Assembly: GCA_964547855.1 (NCBI GenBank)
Contig: CAZJPG010000001.1
Coordinates: forward strand, 84,436 to 148,435
Direction of reading: 5' to 3'
Origin: JBAZHE01 sp964547855
GTDB taxonomy: Bacteria; Patescibacteriota; Patescibacteriia; Patescibacteriales; WJLG01
DNA length: 64,000 nucleotides
In this document: positions 1 to 8,771 of the stretch, piece after piece
Position numbering within the stretch: position 1 is the first letter of the stretch
Layout: every line of letters starts with the position of its first letter
The notes under the pieces: model-generated
The model's input: only the letters and a program-made list of their open reading frames with translations
The model's database searches: none
What the model was told of the DNA's origin: nothing
Made by a program: the position numbers and the translations under genes

Positions 1-3000
1 CATCAGTTTCCTGTGTGACAGAATTGAAATAAGCTATCGGCGCATCATTGGCTATCACCTGCAGGGGCGATGTCGAGCTGGCCTTATTTCCATTATCGTC
101 ATAAGCAAAAATATTGAACACATAAATAAGACCTGATGTCAGTCCAGTAACGGTAGTAGTCGCCGCACCGTTAAATTCAATATTCGACAGGTTAGCATCG
201 GACGACGAACCCCAAGCGTAATCATTTTCGGTCACAGGATTGCCGTCATACACCTTGTAAAATATCTTATACTCTGAAAAATGATTTTCTGTACTAGTAG
301 CTCCCAAATCCAGAGAGGCTGTACTTCCAGTCTTACGAGACAACGTCAAAGGTCCTGGCATGGTCGGAGCCACATTGTCTATAGCTAAAGACGTCGTCGC
401 TGGAACAGTTTGATCGTTTAATTGATCGTTAGCCGTCAATTTCAAACAATAAGTCGCATCGGCATTAGGAATATCCGCCTTAGAGTCCCAAGACAGCAGA
501 ACCGTATTAGTTCCAGATGCTGTCTTGATCCAACCAGTCGACGTTCCGATCTGATAAGTATCTTTGATGTTAATTTTTGGATCTCCGAAGTCAGCGGTAG
601 TGGAAGCATCAGTCTCGGACAAGGTCGGTCGAAGCGGAGAGCCATGACAATTGGCATCGGCATAATATTCCAATTTAGCTCGGCAATCATCATTGGTGGA
701 GTCGTCTATTTCAATGGAAACATCTACTCGTCCAGTGCCGTTAACCTTAAGGGAGGCCGAATTGAAGGAACCAGTTGGTGGCCCCTTGATCTCGTGAGCA
801 CCAAAAGAAAGCAACGGTGCAGGATAGGCATATTTACGAGCTTGGACAGCACCCCAAAGGTTTGTCTCGTCACCACCGGCATAACCAGTAGCTTCTATGT
901 CTTCATAATAGACGCCGAAAGGTTTTCCAGAAGAAGAGAAGATGCGCGATCCAGCCTGATACGACAAAGCATCATCAGCACCAAAGCGAACCATGCCAGG
1001 ATAACGTCCGCTTTGTGGCGTGCAAGTAGAGCTAGCGACAAAATAATTATCTTGATCATAGACATTGATCACAAGCGTTCCGGTCTCTGGAGAACAAACG
1101 ACATCCACATAAGCGGCATCGGTCGGTAACATATACTCCGAATTGAACTCTCGAAAAGGCAAGAACATAGTTTCCTGACGTCCATCGCTATCGTCTTGTT
1201 GTATAGACGATAAGGAACCGCTCTTGATATCAAGTCTAACGGCATTACCATTGCCCTCTACTCCACCAGAACAAGTAGTATTGTTCTGTCTTGACCCAGC
1301 GGCCATATTAGAGACAGAAGAAGAAGCTCGCGACGAGCACAAAATGTCAAAGGACGAAAGACTATGAGCAGCGATAATGTTGTACTGCGACTTGACACCA
1401 AAGAGATCTTCGCCGGTCGGCGGATAAGCCACAATGCCATCACCAGGGAAGTTAGTCGTTAAAGAGACTAGGACTGGGGCAGTGACTGAAATAATGGCCA
1501 AAGAATCAGTGGCAATGCTATTGATCACTGTCCTTGAATGACCGGAGACTATCGACTGTTGCCATTCCTGACTAGCCCCATCATACAAAGTCACAGTGGC
1601 ATCGGACAGCACCGGCAAAAAATTAAATATCTCTAGGTCGCGATCGAATGGCAAAGTAAAATCTGTAGCCGCAAAAGATATCGGCGCGGCTGGCGGCGTA
1701 GCTGGACCACCTGAAACCTTAACGGCGATAGGTCCCTTGGCGCTGATCGTCGAGGAAGCGGTATAAGTAGTGAAAAAAGTTTTTCCTTGTCTATCAAGAT
1801 TGACACTAGAACCTCCATCCACCTGAACTGAATTACCGTCTATTAAACTGACGACCTCTATGCTAGTGGAAGTTGCGGCCGAATTCACAAAATAAACGCC
1901 TTGAACCGAAGAATAAGTGAATGGAGCATATTGATCGGAGGTGGTTGTAGCGGAAGAATTACCATAATACAGATATATCTTGGTCGTGGAAGCTGCCGGA
2001 ACAGATGGAACTTTAACCCAAAACTTAGCCGAAGAAGCGGTGCGGTCAAAAGTTTGAGTCCAGAAATCCAACTCACTGGTCTCTGAATAATCAAGGAAAC
2101 GTATATCTCCTCCATCGGTCCTGATATTGCGCCAAAGATCGGCCGTAGTAGACGATACCTGTATGTACACCTGCTGATCGGTCAAAGTCTGAGAACCAGA
2201 ACGATTGTCGACGGTTATTGGCATTCTAAAATTCCAACCTGAATTCCACCATGGATCCAAAAGGCCATAGCCGTCTTTATCGCCGACTGCTTCGATGTAG
2301 AACTCTCCTTCGCTATTCGGTGAAAAATATATCGAAGCCTTATAATAGCGAACTTCGCCTGGAGCTATCAGATCCACGCTATCAAGGGTCGATCTATCAA
2401 CTTCAAGTTCGTCCGGCACATCTTTTGTCTGAGGACCTAAGGCCAAGATCTTATCCAAGAAACCCTTATCGGTCGATATCGGGAAATTACTCAAAGGAAC
2501 CTCGGCCCAGCGATGTTTATAACGAACCTCTTGGCGAACGCCGGAGCGATATTCCTCTATTCTGCAATAACGGCGATTAGGGCTTACTTGATCGCAAACC
2601 CTGCTTTCACCGGTCGGATAACATTCGTAGTGATCATCTCTAGCGTCCCAACCATTATCACACTCAAAGACCGCTGGCTCGTAATAAGGGACCTCGGTTA
2701 TATATGGCGAATTCTTGATCAGCTTTTTAAGACTGGCTACTCCGGATGTCGCCGAAGGGAAATAAAATTGTAAATTTATCTCCTCGTCACGAACACCGAC
2801 GTTCTCGACGCTAAAATAGACATCGGCATTGGAAAGCCCGAAATAACTTTTCTTATTGGTACGAATGATCAAATTCTCGTCTACATTATCATCGGTATTT
2901 TCAAGATATATCCTTTGACCATCAATATCCAGAAAGTCCTTATCAGAAGAAGTAGAAACTCTTTCTATTGGAGGAGCTTTGACCTGATCATAGTCGGCCT

Positions 3001-4765
3001 CGACCCAAACGGCATCGAGATAGAAAAAATAATTTTCTCCTAAAGGAGTCTTGCCTTGGAATTTTATTTTCAAATTATCTATATCCTTCCACTTTTTAAG
3101 GAATGGAGCTGGCAAGAGCAAATAACCTCCATCTTCGGCATTGGACAAATCTCCAGCAGGAATGGAATAAAGCTCTTCCCAAGATTGATCTTCGGTCGAA
3201 GTCGAAAGCGAATACCAAACGACAATTTTATCTTCGCGTTGTTCTTCCTGTGCCTTAGCTTCCCTTAAACCGATGATATTAAAAAGCTTGCTGATTGGCG
3301 ACTCCGATTCTGTGCTTGGTGCAGACTCTTGCGCCGGCTCTGGTGCTTGTTCTGAAGGCTGAACGACTTCTTCCGCTGATGATGGAGAGTCTATTGTTTC
3401 ACTCTCTACCACGGTATTGGTATCGATCGTAACCTCGTTAGTGACAGTATCACTGCTACCCTGTTCGCCATTAAAATCATTCGAAACTACCGAATCGCTA
3501 CCAACATCCCCAGCCGATGTCGCATCGTTAACACTAACATCTTCAACGGATGATTCGCCTTCGACATCAACATTACCGGCACTAGTAGACGTATCATCGA
3601 TTTCTGGTTGATCGGTCTGGTCGACTTGTTGTTCAGTGGTTTCAATGATTTCGCTTTCACCAGTGATCGCGCTAGCGTCCTGCTCCGCATTATCCCAGGC
3701 CTTATTGAAAGAAGCTAAAGATATTTTTATACGTGCCGAGCGGAAACGCCCAAAGGTTTCGTCGCGGTCATCGGTCTCAAGCAAATCTTGAGCCATGGCT
3801 GGAGCTGGCAAAAAGACCTTGGCTAATTCCTTAAGGAAAGCATCGGTCTTAGATACTGGACCATCTACGACCGGCTCAGATGAAGACGATGAAATATCGG
3901 CTACTGGTTCAATGTCCTCATTAATTGGCAAATGATTGCCAACTTCTTCGATTACCTGATCTTCCGTTACCGGCGTGGCATCCTCTTCGGCCTGAACATC
4001 TGAAGATGACGAATCTAAATTTTGATCTAATTGTTGAACTTCTCCCATTCCTTCGCTAGAAACGATAGGCTCTATGGCCGAAGTATCGATACTGTCATCG
4101 GAAGACGATGAAATAATAACAACCGATTCAGGGGAAGACGTCGATATGATCGACTCCTTGGTAGAAGTCCCTGTCGAAAATTCAGTGGATGAGGCTTTGA
4201 TATCTTCTGTGAATATTTCCTTAAGAGCCGATTCGGATGTGGATGCGAAATCATCTTGCTCGCCTTCTTGCTGAGCCACTTCGGTGCGAATGAATTCGCG
4301 GGTAGTAAAATTCTCAGCGATCAAAGAATAATCGCCACCTTCATAGATGGCCGAATTCTCGGAATTGAAATCATCACGACCACCAACAGGAGCAACCTCA
4401 GCTTCGCCCAAGACGCGATCGACCCCCGACCATCCACCACGCTCCTCAGCACGAACGGTGTTGGCAAAAAATTCAACGTGCGCAGTCTTCTGATCGAACG
4501 CGGAAAAAGCTTGTCTCAAGACAAAGACCGAAGCCACTAAACCAATGACATAAAACAGCAAAGGGATCGTGCGCAAAAATTCCCCATGAGCACCAGCCTT
4601 GGACTGAACAATTTTTTTATCCTCTGGCTCAATTATTTTTTCATCGCAATTTTTTTCAGACTTGTTTCTAAAACGTAAAACGCTCCCCTTCATCGCTGAA
4701 GGAGAAATATCAAAAACCAGAGGCTTTTTTCTTTTCTCGATTGTAGGGTTTTTCCCCTTTGCCAT
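1..4765 (-). CDS. Giant surface-anchored protein with DUF2341 and Fn3-like modules (5' part; continues beyond left edge)
   Basis: The reading frame is open for 1,588 codons from the ATG at 4765 to the window edge. Residues about 60-85 form a hydrophobic helix after a basic cytoplasmic start, so the protein is probably anchored in the membrane with the bulk outside. Residues about 130-500 are rich in Ser, Thr, Glu and Asp (a linker or stalk). A four-Cys segment lies near 695-735. A DUF2341-type domain begins at the WWNSGW motif at residue 839 and is followed by beta-rich stretches; a fibronectin type III-like module lies near 1460-1560. Two internal segments (about 313-323 and 493-505) end in AxAQ like signal-peptidase sites. 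DUF2341 and Fn3 modules are typical of adhesion or surface proteins in Patescibacteria; the ligand is unknown. An extended -10 box lies 11 bases before the ATG and there is no SD site. Confidence 0.85.
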   Translation of the reverse strand, partial: MAKGKNPTIEKRKKPLVFDISPSAMKGSVLRFRNKSEKNCDEKIIEPEDKKIVQSKAGAHGEFLRTIPLLFYVIGLVASVFVLRQAFSAFDQKTAHVEFFANTVRAEERGGWSGVDRVLGEAEVAPVGGRDDFNSENSAIYEGGDYSLIAENFTTREFIRTEVAQQEGEQDDFASTSESALKEIFTEDIKASSTEFSTGTSTKESIISTSSPESVVIISSSSDDSIDTSAIEPIVSSEGMGEVQQLDQNLDSSSSDVQAEEDATPVTEDQVIEEVGNHLPINEDIEPVADISSSSSEPVVDGPVSKTDAFLKELAKVFLPAPAMAQDLLETDDRDETFGRFRSARIKISLASFNKAWDNAEQDASAITGESEIIETTEQQVDQTDQPEIDDTSTSAGNVDVEGESSVEDVSVNDATSAGDVGSDSVVSNDFNGEQGSSDTVTNEVTIDTNTVVESETIDSPSSAEEVVQPSEQAPEPAQESAPSTESESPISKLFNIIGLREAKAQEEQREDKIVVWYSLSTSTEDQSWEELYSIPAGDLSNAEDGGYLLLPAPFLKKWKDIDNLKIKFQGKTPLGENYFFYLDAVWVEADYDQVKAPPIERVSTSSDKDFLDIDGQRIYLENTDDNVDENLIIRTNKKSYFGLSNADVYFSVENVGVRDEEINLQFYFPSATSGVASLKKLIKNSPYITEVPYYEPAVFECDNGWDARDDHYECYPTGESRVCDQVSPNRRYCRIEEYRSGVRQEVRYKHRWAEVPLSNFPISTDKGFLDKILALGPQTKDVPDELEVDRSTLDSVDLIAPGEVRYYKASIYFSPNSEGEFYIEAVGDKDGYGLLDPWWNSGWNFRMPITVDNRSGSQTLTDQQVYIQVSSTTADLWRNIRTDGGDIRFLDYSETSELDFWTQTFDRTASSAKFWVKVPSVPAASTTKIYLYYGNSSATTTSDQYAPFTYSSVQGVYFVNSAATSTSIEVVSLIDGNSVQVDGGSSVNLDRQGKTFFTTYTASSTISAKGPIAVKVSGGPATPPAAPISFAATDFTLPFDRDLEIFNFLPVLSDATVTLYDGASQEWQQSIVSGHSRTVINSIATDSLAIISVTAPVLVSLTTNFPGDGIVAYPPTGEDLFGVKSQYNIIAAHSLSSFDILCSSRASSSVSNMAAGSRQNNTTCSGGVEGNGNAVRLDIKSGSLSSIQQDDSDGRQETMFLPFREFNSEYMLPTDAAYVDVVCSPETGTLVINVYDQDNYFVASSTCTPQSGRYPGMVRFGADDALSYQAGSRIFSSSGKPFGVYYEDIEATGYAGGDETNLWGAVQARKYAYPAPLLSFGAHEIKGPPTGSFNSASLKVNGTGRVDVSIEIDDSTNDDCRAKLEYYADANCHGSPLRPTLSETDASTTADFGDPKINIKDTYQIGTSTGWIKTASGTNTVLLSWDSKADIPNADATYCLKLTANDQLNDQTVPATTSLAIDNVAPTMPGPLTLSRKTGSTASLDLGATSTENHFSEYKIFYKVYDGNPVTENDYAWGSSSDANLSNIEFNGAATTTVTGLTSGLIYVFNIFAYDDNGNKASSTSPLQVIANDAPIAYFNSVTQETD

Positions 4766-4776
4766 ATACATCTATT

Positions 4777-4782
4777 ATTATA
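4777..4782 (-). promoter_or_regulatory. Extended -10 box of the giant surface protein gene
   Basis: The minus strand reads TGTTATAAT, a perfect TATAAT with the TG extension and no good -35. Transcription would begin about 5 bases before the ATG at 4765, leaving almost no leader. The same TGTTATAAT occurs before the response regulator gene (57577-57582) and the PfkB gene (59862-59867). Confidence 0.55.
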
Positions 4783-5036
4783 ACACTCTCGGGTGCCTTT
4801 TTTTAGGGTTTTACAACGATTTTTTATAATTTTTTTTTGTTTATTATTAGATAAAAAAAATTTTAACTTTACAAGCGCTAAAAAACATTTTTTAGCTTTT
4901 TTAAAAACCAAAGAAAAGATGACCAAGGATGTGGATAATTTGTGCCTAGTTTAAAAAGAAAAAACTAGCGAGAGAAAGACGAAAAAGTTGACAAAAAGTA
5001 AAAAAATAGAAGAAAAAAATAAAAATAATTCAATAC
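4783..5036. other. AT-rich intergenic stretch without a recognisable gene
   Basis: Long A and T runs separate the giant surface protein gene from the groEL terminator. Short open frames here have biased, poly-Lys/Phe composition and no start context. Apart from the -10 box at 4777-4782 and the terminator from 5037 nothing was recognised. Confidence 0.5.
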
Positions 5037-5067
5037 AAAAACAGACCCCACCCGGGGGTCTGTTTTA
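5037..5067 (-). terminator. Rho-independent terminator after groEL
   Basis: A perfect 12-bp stem (arms 5038-5049 and 5055-5066) encloses a 5-base loop. The outer A/T pairs give a U-run in either direction, so it may act bidirectionally. It lies about 95 bases past the groEL stop. Confidence 0.85.
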
Positions 5068-5159
5068 TATCTGGATAGCTAGAGTAAAAAGTTGCTACAC
5101 ACCTATAAGCGACTGATATTTTGACGATGATCCCTTTAGAATTCTTTTGACCTACGATC

Positions 5160-6809
5160 TTACATTCCCATAGCCTCTCCGCCGGAGCAAGAACAAGCTT
5201 TATCGTCTTTTGGTTTCTCGACCACAACGGCCTCGACAGTTAGGAACATAATAGCGGCCGAAGCGGCATTCTCTAAAGCCGTACGTACAACCTTGGTCGG
5301 ATCGACGATGCCAGCATCAAAAAGATCTTCGAATTTATCGTCCATGGCATTGTAACCAATATTGCGCCTCGTATCATCTTTGACCAAGCTGTTCTCACGA
5401 ATGATGTTGTAGAGGATCAATGATCCATCCTTGCCGGCATTCTTGGCTATCTGTTTTATTGGTTCCAAAATAGCGTTATCAATGATCCTGGCACCAGGAT
5501 CGGACTCCTTTTTACCACCCAAAAGAGATGTAAAAATATCGCTAGCCTTAGCCAAGGCTAAACCGCCGCCAACAACTATACCCTCTTCCAAGGCAGCCCT
5601 AGTGGCGTGCACGGCGTCGTCTATGCGATCCTTCTTTTCTTTCATTTCTGTCTCGGTAGCAGCGCCGACTTTGATGACGGCCACACCACCAGAAAGTTTC
5701 GCTAAACGTTTTTTCAATTCATCCTTATCATAATCGGAATCAGACAACTCGATCTCTTTTTTGATCGACTCGACTCGCGAAGCGATCTCTTTAGTGTCAC
5801 CCTTGCCGTCAACGACGACCGTATTATCTTTAGTGGCGATGACACGACGAGCACGACCGAGATCAGTGACCTCTACGTTCTCTAACTTTATACCCATTTC
5901 TTCGGACACCACATTACCACCGGTCAAAATAGCGATATCTTCAAGCATGGACTTGCGACGGTCGCCAAAACCAGGAGCCTTGATCCCAAGAACATTGAAC
6001 ACACCACGAATTTTGTTAAGGATAAAAGTTGTCAAAGCCTCGCCATCGATACTTTCGGCGATGATGACCAAATCCTTTTTACCTGCCGCGACCATTTTTT
6101 CCAAAAGAGGCAAGACCTCACCGAGAGAAGATATCTTCTTGTCGGTGATGAGTATATAAGGATCATCCATTTCAGCCTTCATAGTGTCAGCATTGGTAAC
6201 CATGTGAGGAGAGACATACCCTTTATCGAACTGCATACCCTCGACGACTTCGACCTCGACACCGAACGATTGGCCTTCCTCGACAGTCACCACGCCCTCC
6301 TTACCAACCTTAGATATAGCCTCGGCTATATGAGAACCAATTTCTTTATCATTAGCCGAAATAGAGGCAACTTTGGCGATCTCTTCCTTTGTCGCAGGAA
6401 TCTTCTTACTAGAGGCTTTGAGTTTTGCGACTACGTCAGCCACTTTCTTTTCGATACTGCGGCGAAGCTCGATAGGATTTACTCCTGAAGAGACCAACTT
6501 CAATCCTTCACTAACTATCGCCTGAGTTAAAATGGTAGAGGTAGTGGTACCATCTCCAGAGACATCGTTCGTCTTAGAAGCGACTTCTTTCACCATCTCG
6601 GCGCCGATATTTTCCAGTTTGTCATCAAGCTCGATCTCTTTGGCTACTGACACTCCGTCCTTGGTAATGGTTGGGGCGCCATAAGATTTTTCTATTACGA
6701 CGTTGCGACCTTTTGGCCCAAGAGTAACTTTTACGGCCTCGGCCAATTTATCGATGCCGTTCTTCAAGGCCTCGCGACCTTTATCAGAAAATACTATTGT
6801 CTTGCTCAT
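5160..6809 (-). CDS. groL: Chaperonin GroEL (Hsp60, 60 kDa subunit)
   Basis: GroEL forms the double-ring cytosolic folding chamber that works with GroES and ATP. The 549-residue protein has family length and collinear family motifs, including GDGTTT in the ATP site (about residues 86-91), AVKVTLGPKGRNV near the start and GGGLALAKA in the equatorial domain. The tail is unusual: the usual Gly-Gly-Met repeats are replaced by a short end with two Cys (ACSCSGGEAMGM). It follows groES by 33 bases in one operon, shares the CIRCE-controlled promoter upstream of groES and ends at a strong terminator. The start has no SD site; it was chosen because MSKTIVFSD is where the family begins. Confidence 0.98.
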   Translation of the reverse strand: MSKTIVFSDKGREALKNGIDKLAEAVKVTLGPKGRNVVIEKSYGAPTITKDGVSVAKEIELDDKLENIGAEMVKEVASKTNDVSGDGTTTSTILTQAIVSEGLKLVSSGVNPIELRRSIEKKVADVVAKLKASSKKIPATKEEIAKVASISANDKEIGSHIAEAISKVGKEGVVTVEEGQSFGVEVEVVEGMQFDKGYVSPHMVTNADTMKAEMDDPYILITDKKISSLGEVLPLLEKMVAAGKKDLVIIAESIDGEALTTFILNKIRGVFNVLGIKAPGFGDRRKSMLEDIAILTGGNVVSEEMGIKLENVEVTDLGRARRVIATKDNTVVVDGKGDTKEIASRVESIKKEIELSDSDYDKDELKKRLAKLSGGVAVIKVGAATETEMKEKKDRIDDAVHATRAALEEGIVVGGGLALAKASDIFTSLLGGKKESDPGARIIDNAILEPIKQIAKNAGKDGSLILYNIIRENSLVKDDTRRNIGYNAMDDKFEDLFDAGIVDPTKVVRTALENAASAAIMFLTVEAVVVEKPKDDKACSCSGGEAMGM

Positions 6810-6842
6810 AGATTTAAATTATTAAATTGAAAAATTTAATTT

Positions 6843-7130
6843 CTAAAGAATGGCTAAGATGTCCGACTCGCCCAAGATGAGATGAGTCTCTCCGTCGATC
6901 TCGATCTCGTCCGGAGAATATTTTTTAAAGACAACCTTATCACCGATTTTAAGAGACATCTTGGCGCATTGGCCATTCTCCAAAAGTTTGCCTGGACCAA
7001 CCGCAACCACAGTCCCTTGCTCTGGTCTACCCTTGTCCACGGTATCGGGCAAAACGATGCCAGACTTAGTGGTTTTTTCGGCTTGAGCCGGCTTGAGCAC
7101 GACATTGTCGTGAAGTGGTTTTATAGACAT
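6843..7130 (-). CDS. groES: Co-chaperonin GroES (Hsp10)
   Basis: GroES caps the GroEL ring. The 95-residue product has family length and shows the conserved IKPLHDNVVLKP start, the mobile-loop region with KSGIVLPDT, and the GDKVVFKKY strand. The ATG at 7130 is preferred over the in-frame GTG at 7139 because an AAGGGTG SD-like site lies 6 bases before the ATG and overlaps the GTG. It is the first gene of the groES-groEL operon; the leader carries the CIRCE operator and an AT-rich hairpin (7143-7176). Confidence 0.97.
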   Translation of the reverse strand: MSIKPLHDNVVLKPAQAEKTTKSGIVLPDTVDKGRPEQGTVVAVGPGKLLENGQCAKMSLKIGDKVVFKKYSPDEIEIDGETHLILGESDILAIL

Positions 7131-7142
7131 AGCTTTCACCCT

Positions 7143-7176
7143 TATCTCTAAAATTAAATATTTAATATTAGAGATA
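7143..7176 (-). promoter_or_regulatory. AT-rich hairpin in the groES leader
   Basis: Arms 7143-7151 and 7168-7176 are perfectly complementary, and the sequence between them is itself a near palindrome. The hairpin sits between CIRCE and the SD site of groES and ends close to the SD. It could affect mRNA stability or act as a heat-sensitive structure, but this is inference only. Confidence 0.4.
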
Positions 7177-7194
7177 AAAAATAAATATTTTTTA

Positions 7195-7221
7195 TTAGCA
7201 CTCTTTATAGCTAAGTGCTAA
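7195..7221 (-). promoter_or_regulatory. CIRCE operator (HrcA binding site)
   Basis: The inverted repeat TTAGCACTC, 9 bases, AAGTGCTAA matches the CIRCE consensus (TTAGCACTC-N9-GAGTGCTAA) at 17 of 18 positions. It lies just downstream of the groES promoter, as in HrcA-controlled heat-shock operons. The hrcA gene is not in this window. Confidence 0.93.
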
Positions 7222-7231
7222 ATCACCTACT

Positions 7232-7259
7232 ATCTTACCACTTGACGCCTTATTGTCAA
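7232..7259 (-). promoter_or_regulatory. Sigma-70-type promoter of groES-groEL
   Basis: On the minus strand TTGACA (7254-7259) is followed after 16 bases by TAAGAT (7232-7237). The predicted start of transcription falls just before the CIRCE element, so HrcA bound there would block initiation. Confidence 0.75.
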
Positions 7260-7289
7260 GAAACCGATCGATCGCTATCGCTAGCGTCT

Positions 7290-7328
7290 TTAAAAAACAA
7301 AAAATGACATTAGCGAACTAAGTCATTT
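7290..7328 (-). terminator. Rho-independent terminator after tatD
   Basis: The arms 7302-7308 and 7322-7328 (AAATGAC/GTCATTT), extended by an inner TTAG/CTAA stem with one bulge, are followed on the minus strand by a T-rich run (7290-7301). It lies 13 bases past the tatD stop. Confidence 0.75.
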
Positions 7329-7340
7329 CGATCTCGAATC

Positions 7341-8192
7341 TTAATTGATATTAAAGAGTCGACAGGCATTGGCAGTGCTCGCCTCCGCTATCTTCTCTAC
7401 ATCGGTCTCGCGGATCTGTGCGATGCGCTCGGCAACATAAGCTACAAGCGCCGGCTCATTGCGATGACCTCTATATGGTTCTGGTGTCATGAATGGGCAA
7501 TCGGTCTCGACCATGAACTTATCGATCGGCATCTTCCTGATCAAGTCATCCCATTGCCGTGAAAAAGTTATAATACCGGTGAACGATACCAGAAGACCGA
7601 GTTGAAAATATTGCCAAGCCAAATTCTCGTCGCCAGAAAAACAATGTATGACGCCCCATTCCTTGCCATGAGGTATAAGGTCTCTATGTTCTTCTCGAAA
7701 CTCCTTTAAGGTTTTAAGTAGATCATCATGTGCTACCCGACAATGAATTATGGCTGGCAGATCCAAATTCCTTGCTAAGAGCAATTGCTCGACCAAAACT
7801 TCCTTTTGTCTTTTTTTAGCCTTTACCAAGTCGGAATTCAACTTTAAGTGATAATAGTCCAGGCCTATTTCGCCAATAGCGACGACCTTTTCGAAAGAGG
7901 CTAACTTTTCATAACTATCATAATTAAATTCCTCTGCCCTAACCCTAGTGACCTCTCTACCATTCTCACCCTCCTCTGTCACATCCTCAAGGTGAGTCGG
8001 ATGCAAGCCGACCGCGGCATAAACACCTCTTTCGTATTTATTTGCTAAATCCAAGGCTTTTTTCGACGTCTTATAATCGGTTCCGACCAAAATCAAACCA
8101 GTGTCATTATTAAGAGAATTCAAAATGACCTCTTCGGCATCGTCGGAGAATTTTTTAAAATTCACATGGGCATGCGTATCGATCAAATACAT
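7341..8192 (-). CDS. tatD: TatD-family metal-dependent hydrolase/DNase
   Basis: TatD proteins are cytosolic metal-dependent nucleases (3'-5' exonuclease activity) with a TIM-barrel fold. The 283-residue product shows the family ligands in order: H7 and H9 in DTHAHVNF, the Glu in GEIGLDYY, His in IIHCR and IHCFSGD, and Asp in VETDCPFMTPEPYRG. An insertion of about 20 residues lies around 75-95 before the VVAIGEIGLDYY strand. It is transcribed alone, with a terminator behind it. A GATAAT box lies 8 bases before the ATG and no SD is present, which fits a nearly leaderless mRNA. Confidence 0.92.
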   Translation of the reverse strand: MYLIDTHAHVNFKKFSDDAEEVILNSLNNDTGLILVGTDYKTSKKALDLANKYERGVYAAVGLHPTHLEDVTEEGENGREVTRVRAEEFNYDSYEKLASFEKVVAIGEIGLDYYHLKLNSDLVKAKKRQKEVLVEQLLLARNLDLPAIIHCRVAHDDLLKTLKEFREEHRDLIPHGKEWGVIHCFSGDENLAWQYFQLGLLVSFTGIITFSRQWDDLIRKMPIDKFMVETDCPFMTPEPYRGHRNEPALVAYVAERIAQIRETDVEKIAEASTANACRLFNIN

Positions 8193-8255
8193 AAAGACAT
8201 ATTATCATTAAAGCAACATAACATCAAAAATACTTAACTTTAATTAGACATAAAA

Positions 8256-8287
8256 AAAAGTCCAAGCCTTTAAGTGCCTGGACTTTT
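8256..8287 (-). terminator. Terminator after the small Ala/Pro-rich gene
   Basis: Arms AAAAGTCCA (8256-8264) and TGGACTTTT (8279-8287) pair perfectly and are followed by T's on the minus strand. It lies 15 bases beyond the stop of the 8303-8521 gene. Confidence 0.75.
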
Positions 8288-8302
8288 CAATGCTCTTGAA
8301 AA

Positions 8303-8521
8303 CTATTTTACTTCTTCTGAAGATTCAGTGGATGGTGTCTCAACTGAATCGGAAGCAACCTCTTCGTCACCGCCGGTCATGTCCTGAGCAGGAGCCTCGG
8401 GCATAGCTGGAGCAACAGATTCTTCGGTCGGAGCGGCAGGCGTAACTGGAGCAGCGGCCGGGGCGGCATTCTCCGTGGCAGCCTTATTGCCGCCAAACAA
8501 ACCCTTGAGCCAATTTAACAT
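8303..8521 (-). CDS. Small Ala/Pro/Glu-rich protein of unknown function
   Basis: Family not recognised. The product of 72 residues begins with a short amphipathic helix (MLNWLKGLFGGNKAA) and continues as a low-complexity acidic tail rich in Ala, Pro, Glu and Ser. This could be a peripheral membrane helix with a disordered tail, but the function is unknown. An in-frame GTG at 8551 would add ten residues; AGGA lies only one base before it, which is too close, so the ATG at 8521 is preferred with moderate certainty. The gene has its own promoter (8616-8644) and terminator (8256-8287), which supports a real gene despite the biased composition. Confidence 0.65.
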   Translation of the reverse strand: MLNWLKGLFGGNKAATENAAPAAAPVTPAAPTEESVAPAMPEAPAQDMTGGDEEVASDSVETPSTESSEEVK

Positions 8522-8615
8522 ATTTTTTGTTATGTTGCCTTTGTCAGGCACTTCCTAAAAGAAAGCCCTCATAACGGCAACTTCTTTACTTTTGGCCTAT
8601 CAGCCTTAAGTTATA

Positions 8616-8644
8616 ATAATACCAATAAATCAGCTCAAAATCAA
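8616..8644 (-). promoter_or_regulatory. Promoter of the small Ala/Pro-rich gene
   Basis: On the minus strand TTGATT (8639-8644) and TATTAT (8616-8621) are separated by 17 bases. This is a close sigma-70 match about 95 bases before the ATG at 8521. Confidence 0.6.
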
Positions 8645-8742
8645 TATTGACAAAAGACTCCGTTTTTATTGACCATAATTGACCATTTTATAGCATTTTT
8701 ATGGTTATAAAAATAAAAAATACTAATATTAGCTAAGAGGGA

Positions 8743-8771
8743 TTGAATTTTTAAAAAAGATGGGTTATGAT
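8743..8771 (+). promoter_or_regulatory. Promoter of murA
   Basis: TTGAAT (8743-8748) and TATGAT (8766-8771) are separated by exactly 17 bases. The leader to the murA ATG would be about 95 bases, AT-rich, with no obvious SD. Confidence 0.65.

Noticed and set aside
422..1129. Long plus-strand frame opposite the giant surface protein
   Set aside because: Basic, Ile/Arg/Ser-rich shadow of the minus-strand coding sequence without a start signal.
4690..4926. Minus-strand frame of 78 codons before the giant surface protein
   Set aside because: Composition reflects A/T runs, and it overlaps the start of the surface protein gene and its -10 box in another frame.
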